Positions 8,488 to 15,259 of a stretch of DNA of 64,000 nucleotides are shown here, one piece after another (positions within the stretch are counted from its first letter, which is position 1; each line of letters starts with the position of its first letter). The DNA comes from Oscillospiraceae bacterium (GTDB lineage: Bacteria; Bacillota; Clostridia; Oscillospirales; SIG627). Both the position numbers and the translations under genes were made by a program. Location: contig SVQW01000005.1 in assembly GCA_015065085.1 (NCBI GenBank), positions 1 to 64,000 on the forward strand, written 5' to 3'. A model generated the notes under the pieces. That model searched no databases. It saw only the letters and a list, made by a program, of their open reading frames with translations, and was not told where the DNA came from.

Positions 8488-9483
8488 ATGCAAAACTGCC
8501 GCAAAATACGAAAAAATCTGCATGAATTTGCGCTGGGTCAGCTCGAGGGCGACATTGTCCGCCAAATCGAACAGCACCTTGATGAGTGTGAAGAGTGCCG
8601 CCGCATTTTTGATGCGGAAAAGCTTTACTGCGAAAATATCGGCGCGGTAGCAGCTGCATTGAGCACACTGCCTGAAAATAAAAACCTTTCCAGGGCCGTA
8701 ACCGATGTTATAGAACAGGAAAAGGATAATCCGCCCGTTTACATTTCCCGTCGGCGTTTCCCGACAGCCACCGCCGCCGCCCTTGTTTTGGTAATGCTTA
8801 TCGCTGTATTTGCAGGACGCATGGGGCTTATGGAGGATAATAACTTCACCGCCGACACTGCCGGCAGCATAGCATCTGCCGACACGGCTAATGATGAGCC
8901 GACTGATTCAGCAAGACTTTATGCCGCCGTTACCGATGATTCCGTTCCCGAAACGGTAAACGCTCCTGCGGAGCTTTATGATGAAATCATCCCCGAGGAC
9001 AATGCCGTTGCCGTTGAATCGGACAACAGCACCAAAGAAATGGAAAACGACAGACCCATTATGATGATGGCTGCCCCTCCCTCCTCCGTATCGTCTGTCA
9101 AGGCAAGCGATGAGACTGAAACCGACGGGCAGATATACGAAGAATTTGCAACCGACACCGCAACATCCGAGCCTCAGCCCGACGACCCTGCCCTCGCGGT
9201 ACACAAAAAAGTAGCGGAATATAACGATTTCATTAATTCCCAGGCGCTTATTCTGCTGTATCCTCAGGTCATAATGCACGGGGATGAGGGCGAATTCTAC
9301 TACGACAATTTTGTACGCAACAACTGCGGCGGACCGCTTATCGAGAACACAAATTTCTACTGTCTGCATCTTTCCTTTGACAGTCTGAAAAATGCGCTTG
9401 ATTTATGCGGAATCACCGACTACACCGTAATTCAACCCGACGACCCCACAAGAACGGATATGGTGTATATATATTACAAATAA
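8488..9483 (+). CDS. Membrane anti-sigma factor with zinc-binding domain
   Basis: This 331-residue protein has a cytoplasmic zinc-finger anti-sigma (ZAS, zf-HC2) module with the HX3CX2C signature at H30-C34-C37 and an additional early Cys at position 4. A single transmembrane helix follows (about residues 92-110) and then a long external part. Residues about 115-230 are acidic and low in complexity (many D, E, T, S, A). The C-terminal ~100 residues look folded (YNDFINSQALILLYPQ...NCGGPL) but I do not recognise them. By family and position it inhibits the ECF sigma factor encoded just upstream. The stop codon lies within the left 23-bp repeat of the neighbouring mobile element. Confidence 0.85.
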   Translation: MQNCRKIRKNLHEFALGQLEGDIVRQIEQHLDECEECRRIFDAEKLYCENIGAVAAALSTLPENKNLSRAVTDVIEQEKDNPPVYISRRRFPTATAAALVLVMLIAVFAGRMGLMEDNNFTADTAGSIASADTANDEPTDSARLYAAVTDDSVPETVNAPAELYDEIIPEDNAVAVESDNSTKEMENDRPIMMMAAPPSSVSSVKASDETETDGQIYEEFATDTATSEPQPDDPALAVHKKVAEYNDFINSQALILLYPQVIMHGDEGEFYYDNFVRNNCGGPLIENTNFYCLHLSFDSLKNALDLCGITDYTVIQPDDPTRTDMVYIYYK

Positions 9484-9494
9484 AAAGGGAGGAT
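9472..9494 (+). repeat. Left copy of 23-bp inverted repeat flanking the mobile element
   Basis: This sequence, TATTACAAATAAAAAGG followed by GAGGAT, is repeated exactly in reverse orientation at 15190-15212. It includes the last codons and stop of the anti-sigma gene. It ends in a GGGAGG that looks like a ribosome site for an ATG at 9498. The possible reading frame from there is soon lost in the recombinase end. Confidence 0.85.
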
Positions 9495-9509
9495 ATAATG
9501 CTCGGTGGT

Positions 9510-9523
9510 CGTAAAACAGTAAT
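9510..9523 (+). repeat. CGTAARAYAGTAAT box, left end
   Basis: CGTAAAACAGTAAT. Two further copies lie at the right end of the element: 15142-15155 on the plus strand (CGTAAAATAGTAAT) and 15164-15177 on the minus strand (CGTAAGACAGTAAT). Being present at both element ends, it may be a recombinase half-site. Confidence 0.5.
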
Positions 9524-9536
9524 ATGCGGATTTTTT

Positions 9537-9568
9537 GGAACAGGCATGATTTCGGTCATGCCTGTTCC
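9537..9568. repeat. 13-bp perfect stem hairpin overlapping the recombinase stop codon
   Basis: GGAACAGGCATGA (9537-9549), a 6-base loop, and TCATGCCTGTTCC (9556-9568). The right arm encodes the last residues and stop of the recombinase. T6 precedes and GCTTTT follows on the plus strand, so as a terminator it would work mainly on plus-strand transcripts reading in from the anti-sigma gene. Confidence 0.6.
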
Positions 9569-11298
9569 GCTTTTATCAGTTCATCCACGGGAATGTAGCC
9601 AACGAGGTCATATTCGATATGTACCTTCTGTTTGCGCTTACCGCTGGACTTGTCGGGTGCCTCCACATAAACCGCCTTTACAAGCTCTCTGAGGGCGTAT
9701 GGCGTGAGTTCTGTGAGTGTGGTATATCTGCGTACCCGCTGAATAAACTGTTCAAGGTTTTCTATCTGTCGTTCCTGTACTTCGACTTCCTTTTGCAGAT
9801 TTACGATTTCAACTTTAAGCTGTGCCTGCTCGTCCTCGTAGGTCTTGCTCATCATGGCAAAGCGTTCGTCGCTCAAATTGCCCTTGGCGTTGTCCTCGTA
9901 GATTTTGATAAACAGGCGGTCAAGCTCCCCTATACGCTTTTCTGCCTGTGTTAGACGCTTCTTATATACCTTTATGGTTTCCTCGCTTTGCAAACGGAGC
10001 TTTTGCTCCATTTCCACCCTAAAATGCGCTTCGTATTGGCTCACGAAAGAGATAACTTCTTTCATGTGTTTCCAGACCACATCCTCCAAGACGACGGCAC
10101 GAATATAGTGTCCGCTGCACTTGTCCTTGTTGGTTCGGTGCGTGGAGCAGATGAAAAAGTCCTGCCGCTTTTCAAAGTAATTGGTGGTGGAGTAGTAGAG
10201 CTTCTGTCTGCAATCGGCGCAGAACACCAAACCCGAAAACGGACTACTTTTGCCCGTTGCCGTTCTTCTGTGCCGCTGCTGTCTGATTTCCTGCACCTTG
10301 TCAAAGACTTCCTGCTTGATAATTGCAGGATGGGTGTTGTAGAAAATCTTTTGATTTTCTTCGGGATTCTCCCTCTGCTTCTTATCCCAAATGGAGTTAG
10401 TGTAGGTTTTGAAGTTGACAGTAGCGCCGATGTACTCTTTGCGTTCAAGAATATTTACGATGGTGCTTTCATGCCAGCGATAAGGATTCTCCGGCTCGGT
10501 ATGCGGTGTCTTTACTCCTTGCTTGGTTTTGTATGCAGTGGGTGTAAGTATCTTTTCACGTTCAAGCTGTTCTGCAATTTGGCTCGGTCCACGTCCGTTC
10601 ATACAGAGCGTGAAAATCTTTTTGACTACCTGTGCCGCTTCTTCGTCGATAATCCATTTTGTTTTGTCCTCTGGATCTTTGCGATAACCATACGGCACGT
10701 GAACGGTCAACCTCTCGCCACGCTCGCCCTTTGCTTTTTGCACAGCACGAATTTTTCGGCTCGTGTCCTTTGCAAAAAACTCGTTAAACCAGTTCTTTAT
10801 GCCGGCAATGTCGCTGTCAGTACTGTTGGGATTGATGCTGTCAAAGTGGTCATTGATGGCAATGTACCGAACATCATTCTGTGGGAACGTGTAGTTGATG
10901 TACAAGCCTGTCAGCGAGGAATTACGTCCAAGTCTGGAAAGGTCTTTCGTGATAACTGTGCCAACATTTCCTGCTTCAATCTCCGCAAGCATTTTCTGAA
11001 AGCCCGGGCGGTTAGCAAAGTCAACACCACTGTAACCGTCGTCGATGAAAAACGTCGGGTGGGGGAAGCGGTGGTCTCGTGCATATTGAAGCAAAATGGC
11101 TTTTTGATTCTGGATAGAATTTGACAAATCCTCTTTGCCGTTCTTCTTATCCTCTTTGGTGTCCTCGACGGACAATCTGCAATAAAGTGCTGTGATTCTA
11201 TCTGTTGCCCTTAACATTTTGTTATCCTCCTTCGGTTGGGCAACTGTCTGTACAGGATTGGATTCTTGGATTATATCAAAAGAGGGGTCGTTGTTCAT
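9556..11298 (-). CDS. Large serine recombinase (site-specific integrase/excisionase)
   Basis: A 580-residue recombinase of the resolvase/invertase superfamily. The catalytic domain (about 35-190) has the nucleophile in ALYCRLSVED (Ser43), followed by TKDLSRLGRNS. A Recombinase domain (about 205-310) follows. A zinc ribbon comes next, with CADCRQKL and CSTHRTNKDKC. A coiled coil (about 420-530) and a C-terminal DUF4368-like part end the protein. It would integrate and excise the element by Ser-linked strand exchange. It overlaps the upstream gene by 4 bases (ATGA), so the two are probably translated together. Met28 is an alternative start giving a more usual N terminus. All domains look intact. 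Confidence 0.93.
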   Translation of the reverse strand: MNNDPSFDIIQESNPVQTVAQPKEDNKMLRATDRITALYCRLSVEDTKEDKKNGKEDLSNSIQNQKAILLQYARDHRFPHPTFFIDDGYSGVDFANRPGFQKMLAEIEAGNVGTVITKDLSRLGRNSSLTGLYINYTFPQNDVRYIAINDHFDSINPNSTDSDIAGIKNWFNEFFAKDTSRKIRAVQKAKGERGERLTVHVPYGYRKDPEDKTKWIIDEEAAQVVKKIFTLCMNGRGPSQIAEQLEREKILTPTAYKTKQGVKTPHTEPENPYRWHESTIVNILERKEYIGATVNFKTYTNSIWDKKQRENPEENQKIFYNTHPAIIKQEVFDKVQEIRQQRHRRTATGKSSPFSGLVFCADCRQKLYYSTTNYFEKRQDFFICSTHRTNKDKCSGHYIRAVVLEDVVWKHMKEVISFVSQYEAHFRVEMEQKLRLQSEETIKVYKKRLTQAEKRIGELDRLFIKIYEDNAKGNLSDERFAMMSKTYEDEQAQLKVEIVNLQKEVEVQERQIENLEQFIQRVRRYTTLTELTPYALRELVKAVYVEAPDKSSGKRKQKVHIEYDLVGYIPVDELIKAEQA

Positions 11299-11687
11299 TC
11301 GTCATCCTCCGTGATACCTAATTCATCATCGGCAGCGTTCTGCTCCATAATACGGTGAAGCTTCTTATCGAGAGTTTCCGTGCCCTCGTAGCTACCTGTA
11401 ACTGTGTATTCTGTGCCGCCTTGCTCGTCCACAATTTTTACATCGGGCAACCAAAAGGCAGACAGATTCTTGACAACGATGTTGCCCTTTTCATCGAAAG
11501 TAAACTCACGCTTGGGGGCATCATCGGGACGAGGTTCGACCTTGGCATACGGGTCGGGATTGGAGAAATAGTATTCGGGAACTTCCTCGTCATACTCTCC
11601 GCTTGCAAGCTGTTCCTCAAACACAAGCTCGTCAATTTCATCGGCGGTGAGTTCGAGGACTTCTTCCTCTTTGCGCTTTTCATCCAT
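11295..11687 (-). CDS. Acidic element-associated protein, unknown function
   Basis: A 130-residue, strongly acidic protein without signal peptide or membrane segment. The first 45 residues are rich in E and D (VLELTADEIDELVFEEQL). The middle (about 60-110) could be a small beta domain (REFTFDEKGNIVVKNLSAFWLPDVKIV). Its stop overlaps the recombinase start by 4 bases. Genes of this kind precede serine recombinases in Clostridia elements; whether it acts as a directionality factor is a guess. I do not recognise the family. Confidence 0.75.
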   Translation of the reverse strand: MDEKRKEEEVLELTADEIDELVFEEQLASGEYDEEVPEYYFSNPDPYAKVEPRPDDAPKREFTFDEKGNIVVKNLSAFWLPDVKIVDEQGGTEYTVTGSYEGTETLDKKLHRIMEQNAADDELGITEDDE

Positions 11688-12178
11688 TGTGTCGAACCTC
11701 CTTTTCTTTCATTCGCTTCGATTCGTTTCTTTCAAAATATCGTAGAGATAGCAAAACAGACGAACGCTGTCAACGGTCAAGATGAACGGCTACGCCGCCA
11801 TTGACAGCGTCCGTCCGTTTCGCTTTTGGGCAGACAAGGCGGCGGTTGCCGCCGATTTCCATTTAAGGAAATGGCACTTGCCATTATGGAGAAACGTAGA
11901 ATAGCAAGCACAGCAGGTGTATGTACACTCTGCGATTTTTTGCAAAAATCAGTTTTGCTTGCTAAGATGCAATCATCTGTAGCAAGCAGGGCACGGCGGT
12001 ACCCACTTTGCATTTTTGCCGGTAGGTTGAAACATACCTGGCAAGCAATGCACGTGTGGACACACATCGTGCTTCTTGCAAATTTCAGCGTTGCTGCCTT
12101 TTGCAAAAACTTGTTGGGAACATCCCAAACCCTTCAACGATTTTTTCAAAATCGGCTACGCTCCTGCGGAGCTGAACA
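11688..12178. other. Gene-free stretch downstream of mobC, possible transfer-origin remnant
   Basis: 491 bases without a credible gene. It holds several inverted repeats and repeated GCAAG/CTTGC words, including GCTCC-GCA-GGAGC just after mobC and CGATTTT-AAAAATCG next to it. In related elements a relaxase gene follows mobC; nothing like a relaxase can be read here in any frame. The two open frames across it (about 110-130 residues, one per strand) have odd composition, rich in Cys, Arg and Ser. An oriT or regulatory RNA is possible but unproven. Confidence 0.45.
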
Positions 12179-12526
12179 TCACTCTATCTTGGAAAGTGAG
12201 GCAAGGATTTTTCGGATTCCCTCATAAATTTCTTCTTGGTTCTTTTTAATTTCTTCAATATCTGCTTCGTAGATATTGCCGGTGGAATTGACACGCTTGG
12301 CAATTTGGTTTTCGCTGTTGGAGATGCTTTTCATTCTGAGGGTCAGCTCACGGAGTTCTGGCATATCCAATTTCACAACATATCCGTCGATTACCATTTT
12401 GCGGATATAGGCACTCATATTCTCAATGCCAGCCTGCTCCATTTTCTTTTTTATCAGAGCTTGCTCTTTTTCATTTACGAAGAACTTTACCTGTATCGGT
12501 CTCTTTCGATTTCTGTTATCTGGCAT
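12179..12526 (-). CDS. mobC: MobC-like mobilization relaxosome protein
   Basis: A 115-residue protein of the bacterial mobilization MobC family. The N terminus is basic (PDNRNRKRPIQVKFFVNEKE), followed by a ribbon-helix-helix-like segment (QAGIENMSAYIRKMVIDGYVV). A C-terminal helical region contains NQIAKRVNSTGNIYEADIEEI, the usual family signature. It normally binds oriT and helps the relaxase nick DNA. No relaxase gene is present in the element, so it would have to work with one supplied in trans. It lies 14 bases after the cargo gene at 12541. Confidence 0.85.
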   Translation of the reverse strand: MPDNRNRKRPIQVKFFVNEKEQALIKKKMEQAGIENMSAYIRKMVIDGYVVKLDMPELRELTLRMKSISNSENQIAKRVNSTGNIYEADIEEIKKNQEEIYEGIRKILASLSKIE

Positions 12527-12540
12527 GAAATGACTCCTCT

Positions 12541-13572
12541 TTACTTTTGCAGATGGCTTTCAATCCATTTCAACAAATATGGTCTATCATTATTCGCCGG
12601 AACTTCAAACCATTGCGAACACATTCTGTAACTTTTACCTCGAATGAAAATCGGTTTGGTGTAATATCTGACGTGTTCAAACTCTGAGTTTTCCTCTGCC
12701 AAAAGGGGATACTGCAAATCAAAATTCTGTTTACTATATTCCGGTGTTTGCATCGCAGCGATTTCTTCATCTGTTGCATAACCATCACTTAACATACGAC
12801 CTAAAACTTTTTGAGCAAGCTGTCCGATTTTCAATTCTTTGTATACATCTGCTTCGGTGTAGTCCACTCCGTCAACAGGTGCTTTAGAGGTAGTCGCTCT
12901 TGCTCTTGGTGTTCTGCTGCTTGTTTCGCCGGAGAACATTTTGTACATTTGATAACTGCGCAAAAACAGTTCAGAAGTATCTGCAACTCCATCACTTGCC
13001 AACAAGATAGGTTTCAATACCAAATCATTGTATTCTTCGTTTGCAATAATGCGGAAATTATAGTCATACCCATTTTCGCCGAACATAGTGTTCATTTCTT
13101 CGATACATGGTTCGAGGTCAGAAAGAACTGCTGGGTTAATCTTTGGTGATGCAAAAATAATCTCCGCTTCATTAGTTGCCATATATCCATGAAGGCAAAA
13201 TGCTGTCCTTGCGCATTTTTCAAGAACTTTCATTACCGTTGTATCACGGCTGCCATAATTCAATCCCGCTTCGTGAAAAGCCACATCAACGGCATAATAT
13301 GTAGTTTCTTCGGGTTGAATAGACACGCCCAAAACATCGCACTCGCCCTGTTGTAGCAGTTGGGATAACGATGAATTTTTCTTGAAGATGGCATAACCAT
13401 ATTTCTGCGTGTAATGGTTATCAACTATCTTCATGATTCGCTCTAATTCATCGGCATCCGATAACGACCATTGCGATGATACTTTCCAGTTTGTTTGCAC
13501 TATTTGACACTCTTTCACATGACGGAGCCATGAATAAAAGAGCGATTCTCCCATTTCAATTTTCATATTCAA
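12541..13572 (-). CDS. Cargo protein C: possible PD-(D/E)XK-type nuclease, uncharacterised
   Basis: 343 residues, cytoplasmic by composition. The N-terminal ~150 residues resemble a restriction-endonuclease-like fold. A helix with a conserved-looking Glu comes first (MGESLFYSWLRHVKECQIVQ), then a strand with CDVLGVS, a strand with AVDVAFHEAGLNY, and a helix with Lys (TTVMKVLEKCARTAF). The order E...D...D/E is what PD-(D/E)XK enzymes show, but the core (D/E)XK is not clear-cut. A linker with TSSRTPRARATTS (about 218-230) precedes a ~110-residue C-terminal domain with VLGRMLSDGYATDEEIAAMQ. It is the last gene of a three-gene cassette. The nuclease call is inference only. Confidence 0.6.
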   Translation of the reverse strand: MNMKIEMGESLFYSWLRHVKECQIVQTNWKVSSQWSLSDADELERIMKIVDNHYTQKYGYAIFKKNSSLSQLLQQGECDVLGVSIQPEETTYYAVDVAFHEAGLNYGSRDTTVMKVLEKCARTAFCLHGYMATNEAEIIFASPKINPAVLSDLEPCIEEMNTMFGENGYDYNFRIIANEEYNDLVLKPILLASDGVADTSELFLRSYQMYKMFSGETSSRTPRARATTSKAPVDGVDYTEADVYKELKIGQLAQKVLGRMLSDGYATDEEIAAMQTPEYSKQNFDLQYPLLAEENSEFEHVRYYTKPIFIRGKSYRMCSQWFEVPANNDRPYLLKWIESHLQK

Positions 13573-13598
13573 CCTCCGAATATCGCTTGCTTACTGTA

Positions 13599-13916
13599 TT
13601 ACCAATTCCACCATCTGCGTCCGGCACACCTATCCTCATATCTCGACCAAATGAACGAGATGAAAATTGCAAGTAGTCCGAGAACCGCAAAGGTTTGCTC
13701 CCAGAGATCGGGGAAGAAAATCCGTGTTATCAAGAAGAACAACGCATATCCCGTATTCAAAATCGAAAATGCCCATTGACCAATCGAAATCTTGGCTTTG
13801 CTCTTTATCTGCTTGATATGTACAACAACACTAAAGATGGCAACCAACAAATAGAGCCACGCAAGTATCAACGGGAATGTGTGAAATAAAAACGTAAAGA
13901 GCTTAAACATAATCAA
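13599..13916 (-). CDS. Cargo protein B: small membrane protein
   Basis: 105 residues with three predicted membrane segments: FLFHTFPLILAWLYLLVAIF, then one around QWAFSILNTGYALFFLI, then FAVLGLLAIFISFIW. A short Arg/Trp-rich tail (RYEDRCAGRRWWNW) follows. It starts 6 bases after the stop of protein A and ends 26 bases before protein C, so all three are likely one transcript. I do not recognise the family. Small membrane proteins beside a nuclease-like gene occur in anti-phage cassettes and in toxin modules, but nothing in the sequence proves such a role. Confidence 0.65.
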   Translation of the reverse strand: MIMFKLFTFLFHTFPLILAWLYLLVAIFSVVVHIKQIKSKAKISIGQWAFSILNTGYALFFLITRIFFPDLWEQTFAVLGLLAIFISFIWSRYEDRCAGRRWWNW

Positions 13917-13922
13917 CCAACC

Positions 13923-14642
13923 TTACCCTAAAATGATTTCATGGCAAAAATCGTTTTTGCCCCACTTCTGCACCATAGAGCAGCAAACTCGCTCAAATGT
14001 GGCTTTGTCGCTCTCGTGCAAAAACATAAAATAGAAACGATTTGTGTACTTAGGAAACTCTAACAGCTTCACGTAATCTGCAAACAAGTAATTCTTTTGA
14101 AAGATCATAACGCTTTCAATGCACTTTTCCTTTGTGGTCATCTGAGGACGATGTTGATATAGGATTACATTTTGTCCCCTTGTGTAGTAGTCTTTCAGCT
14201 CCGTCCATTTAACGTGTTTCTCCGTAGCGCCGCCTGTTTGATACATCTTGGCTGTTTCCAATCCGTTGTCGGGATCGAGGAAAACCACTTTTGCATTTTG
14301 GGTTTGCTTCAGAGCTTGATTGTGCCATGCCTTTCTGTCTGCCCCTAACGGCTCGGAAAAGTAAATCGCAGGAAATAAGTTCTCTTGTTCGACACGCTCA
14401 ATGCGCCGATCCTGTTCCTGTATCACAATCTTGTGTAAAGCATCGAACATGACAGGGTCATATTCTCTATAAATCTGGGGCATAGACAGATAGCTTATGT
14501 ATTTGCCATCATCTTGCTTTCCGACTTTCGTGGGAACTACTTTGTACCAGTTTACAGACAAGGACATAGCCGCCGCACAGACTTCTCGCAGCAATCCATA
14601 TTTGCCGTAATCACCAATATCTCCGATATAGTTGTCTTGCAT
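13923..14642 (-). CDS. Cargo protein A: GDIGD / DPDNGL motif protein, unknown function
   Basis: 239 residues. I take the ATG at 14642 because AAGGAGGTG lies 7 bases upstream; the longer open frame would run through the promoter. Striking motifs are NYIGDIGDYGKYGLLRE at the N terminus, DDGKYISYL, VVFLDPDNGLE in the middle and VILYQHRP. FLDPDNGL and YQHRP lie at the ends of hydrophobic strands, as active-site loops of an alpha/beta enzyme would. I recall similar GDIGDxxKYGLLR proteins in scattered bacterial genomes but not a named function. It is the first gene of the cassette, directly behind a regulated-looking promoter. Confidence 0.7.
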   Translation of the reverse strand: MQDNYIGDIGDYGKYGLLREVCAAAMSLSVNWYKVVPTKVGKQDDGKYISYLSMPQIYREYDPVMFDALHKIVIQEQDRRIERVEQENLFPAIYFSEPLGADRKAWHNQALKQTQNAKVVFLDPDNGLETAKMYQTGGATEKHVKWTELKDYYTRGQNVILYQHRPQMTTKEKCIESVMIFQKNYLFADYVKLLEFPKYTNRFYFMFLHESDKATFERVCCSMVQKWGKNDFCHEIILG

Positions 14643-14659
14643 AGCGACACCTCCTTGTT

Positions 14660-14704
14660 TGTGTGTACACACATTATTATACATGATTTTGGTCGTTTTT
14701 TCAA
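14660..14704 (-). promoter_or_regulatory. Cargo-cassette promoter with palindromic operator
   Basis: On the minus strand, TTGAAA (14699-14704), a 17-base spacer and TATAAT (14676-14681) form a good promoter. Just downstream, over the expected transcription start, is the perfect 14-bp palindrome TGTGTGTACACACA (14660-14673). Such a position suits a repressor operator. No obvious DNA-binding regulator is encoded in the element. Confidence 0.65.
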
Positions 14705-14783
14705 TATGATGCAGAAAATTTATCACGTTAAAGTGTAACTTTTTTGAAAACACGCCCCAAGATGACCTTGGGGCGTGAGAAAA

Positions 14784-15029
14784 TTAATCAAGTGGTTTGT
14801 ATTCTGTTACTGCCTTTAGGTAGGCTTCGGGATTGCCGTTGAGTATCAGATCGGCGTATGCAATCGGGTCATTGTAGATAAGATAATCAAGCTCTGACCG
14901 CTGATACATATTGTCTGCCACCTCATTTTCAACCGCAATGGTATCAATGGCAATCATAGTGCCGTCTGAGAACTTCAGCTCTACACAGACCGTATCAAAG
15001 TTAAACTCGCATGATAATAGGCGTTTCAT
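14784..15029 (-). CDS. DUF6061-like protein of integrative elements
   Basis: 81 residues, acidic. The N terminus MKRLLSCEFNFDTVCVEL, the middle VENEVADNMYQRSELDYLIYN and the end AYLKAVTEYKPLD match the small protein family I know as DUF6061 from Clostridia conjugative elements. No function is known. It has its own ribosome site (GGAGG before the ATG). It lies between two gene-free stretches rather than in the cargo transcript. Confidence 0.75.
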   Translation of the reverse strand: MKRLLSCEFNFDTVCVELKFSDGTMIAIDTIAVENEVADNMYQRSELDYLIYNDPIAYADLILNGNPEAYLKAVTEYKPLD

Positions 15030-15066
15030 GGTAAAACCTCCGTACTTTCAATGATTTTGAGATAGA

Positions 15067-15108
15067 AAAAGAACGATGTTAAGTCTTTCGACTCGACATC
15101 GTTCTTTT
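15067..15108. terminator. Bidirectional terminator near the right end of the element
   Basis: AAAAGAACGATGT (15067-15079) pairs with ACATCGTTCTTTT (15096-15108), with an inner AGTC/GACT stem. A-runs and T-runs on the two sides make it work in both directions. Confidence 0.8.
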
Positions 15109-15141
15109 CGTAGTTGTTTTCCAACCCTGTCAGACAGATGC

Positions 15142-15177
15142 CGTAAAATAGTAATTTTTTAGAATTACTGTCTTACG
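15142..15177. repeat. Imperfect inverted repeat at the right element end (possible att / recombinase site)
   Basis: CGTAAAATAGTAAT (15142-15155) faces ATTACTGTCTTACG (15164-15177) around an 8-base centre. The arms differ at two positions. The same box occurs at the left end (9510-9523). Together with the flanking 23-bp repeat this marks the element boundary. Confidence 0.55.
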
Positions 15178-15189
15178 AGCACCCGCCTA

Positions 15190-15212
15190 ATCCTCCCTTT
15201 TTATTTGTAATA
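15190..15212 (-). repeat. Right copy of 23-bp inverted repeat flanking the mobile element
   Basis: Exact reverse complement of 9472-9494. Immediately outside it (15211-15235) begins an AATTTGCAATGTGCAATTG repeat of the family found throughout the window, then a GCGAAGCG-CGCTTCGC hairpin (15239-15258) at the end of the ABC operon. Confidence 0.85.
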
Positions 15213-15259
15213 ATTTGCAATGTGCAATTGCGCATCGAGCGAAGCGTAAACGCTTCGCA

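Larger units (their letters stand above)
9495..15189. mobile_element. Compact integrated element with serine recombinase and MobC (IME/ICE-derived)
   Basis: A 5.7-kb block of minus-strand genes carries a large serine recombinase, an element-type acidic protein, MobC, a three-gene cargo and a DUF6061-like protein. The set separates the sigma/anti-sigma pair from an ABC transporter operon. Serine recombinase, MobC and DUF6061 are common parts of Clostridia conjugative and mobilizable elements. No relaxase, VirB4/VirD4 homologue, replication protein or other transfer gene is present, so it would be non-mobile or mobilized only by helpers. The ends are set by the exact inverted repeat at 9472-9494 and 15190-15212. 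The precise att crossover was not determined. Confidence 0.7.

Noticed and set aside
9498-9692. Gene start at 9498 with GGGAGG upstream
   Set aside because: The frame enters the antisense of the recombinase and ends after about 65 codons. It may be the leftover start of a gene cut by the element, but nothing in it can be recognised.
9988-11124. 378-residue plus-strand frame
   Set aside because: It lies antisense within the serine recombinase gene, whose motifs are intact. The antisense protein has random composition.
11777-12227. Frames of 109 and 133 residues in the gap after mobC
   Set aside because: They are on opposite strands, overlap each other, show odd amino-acid composition and have no ribosome site.
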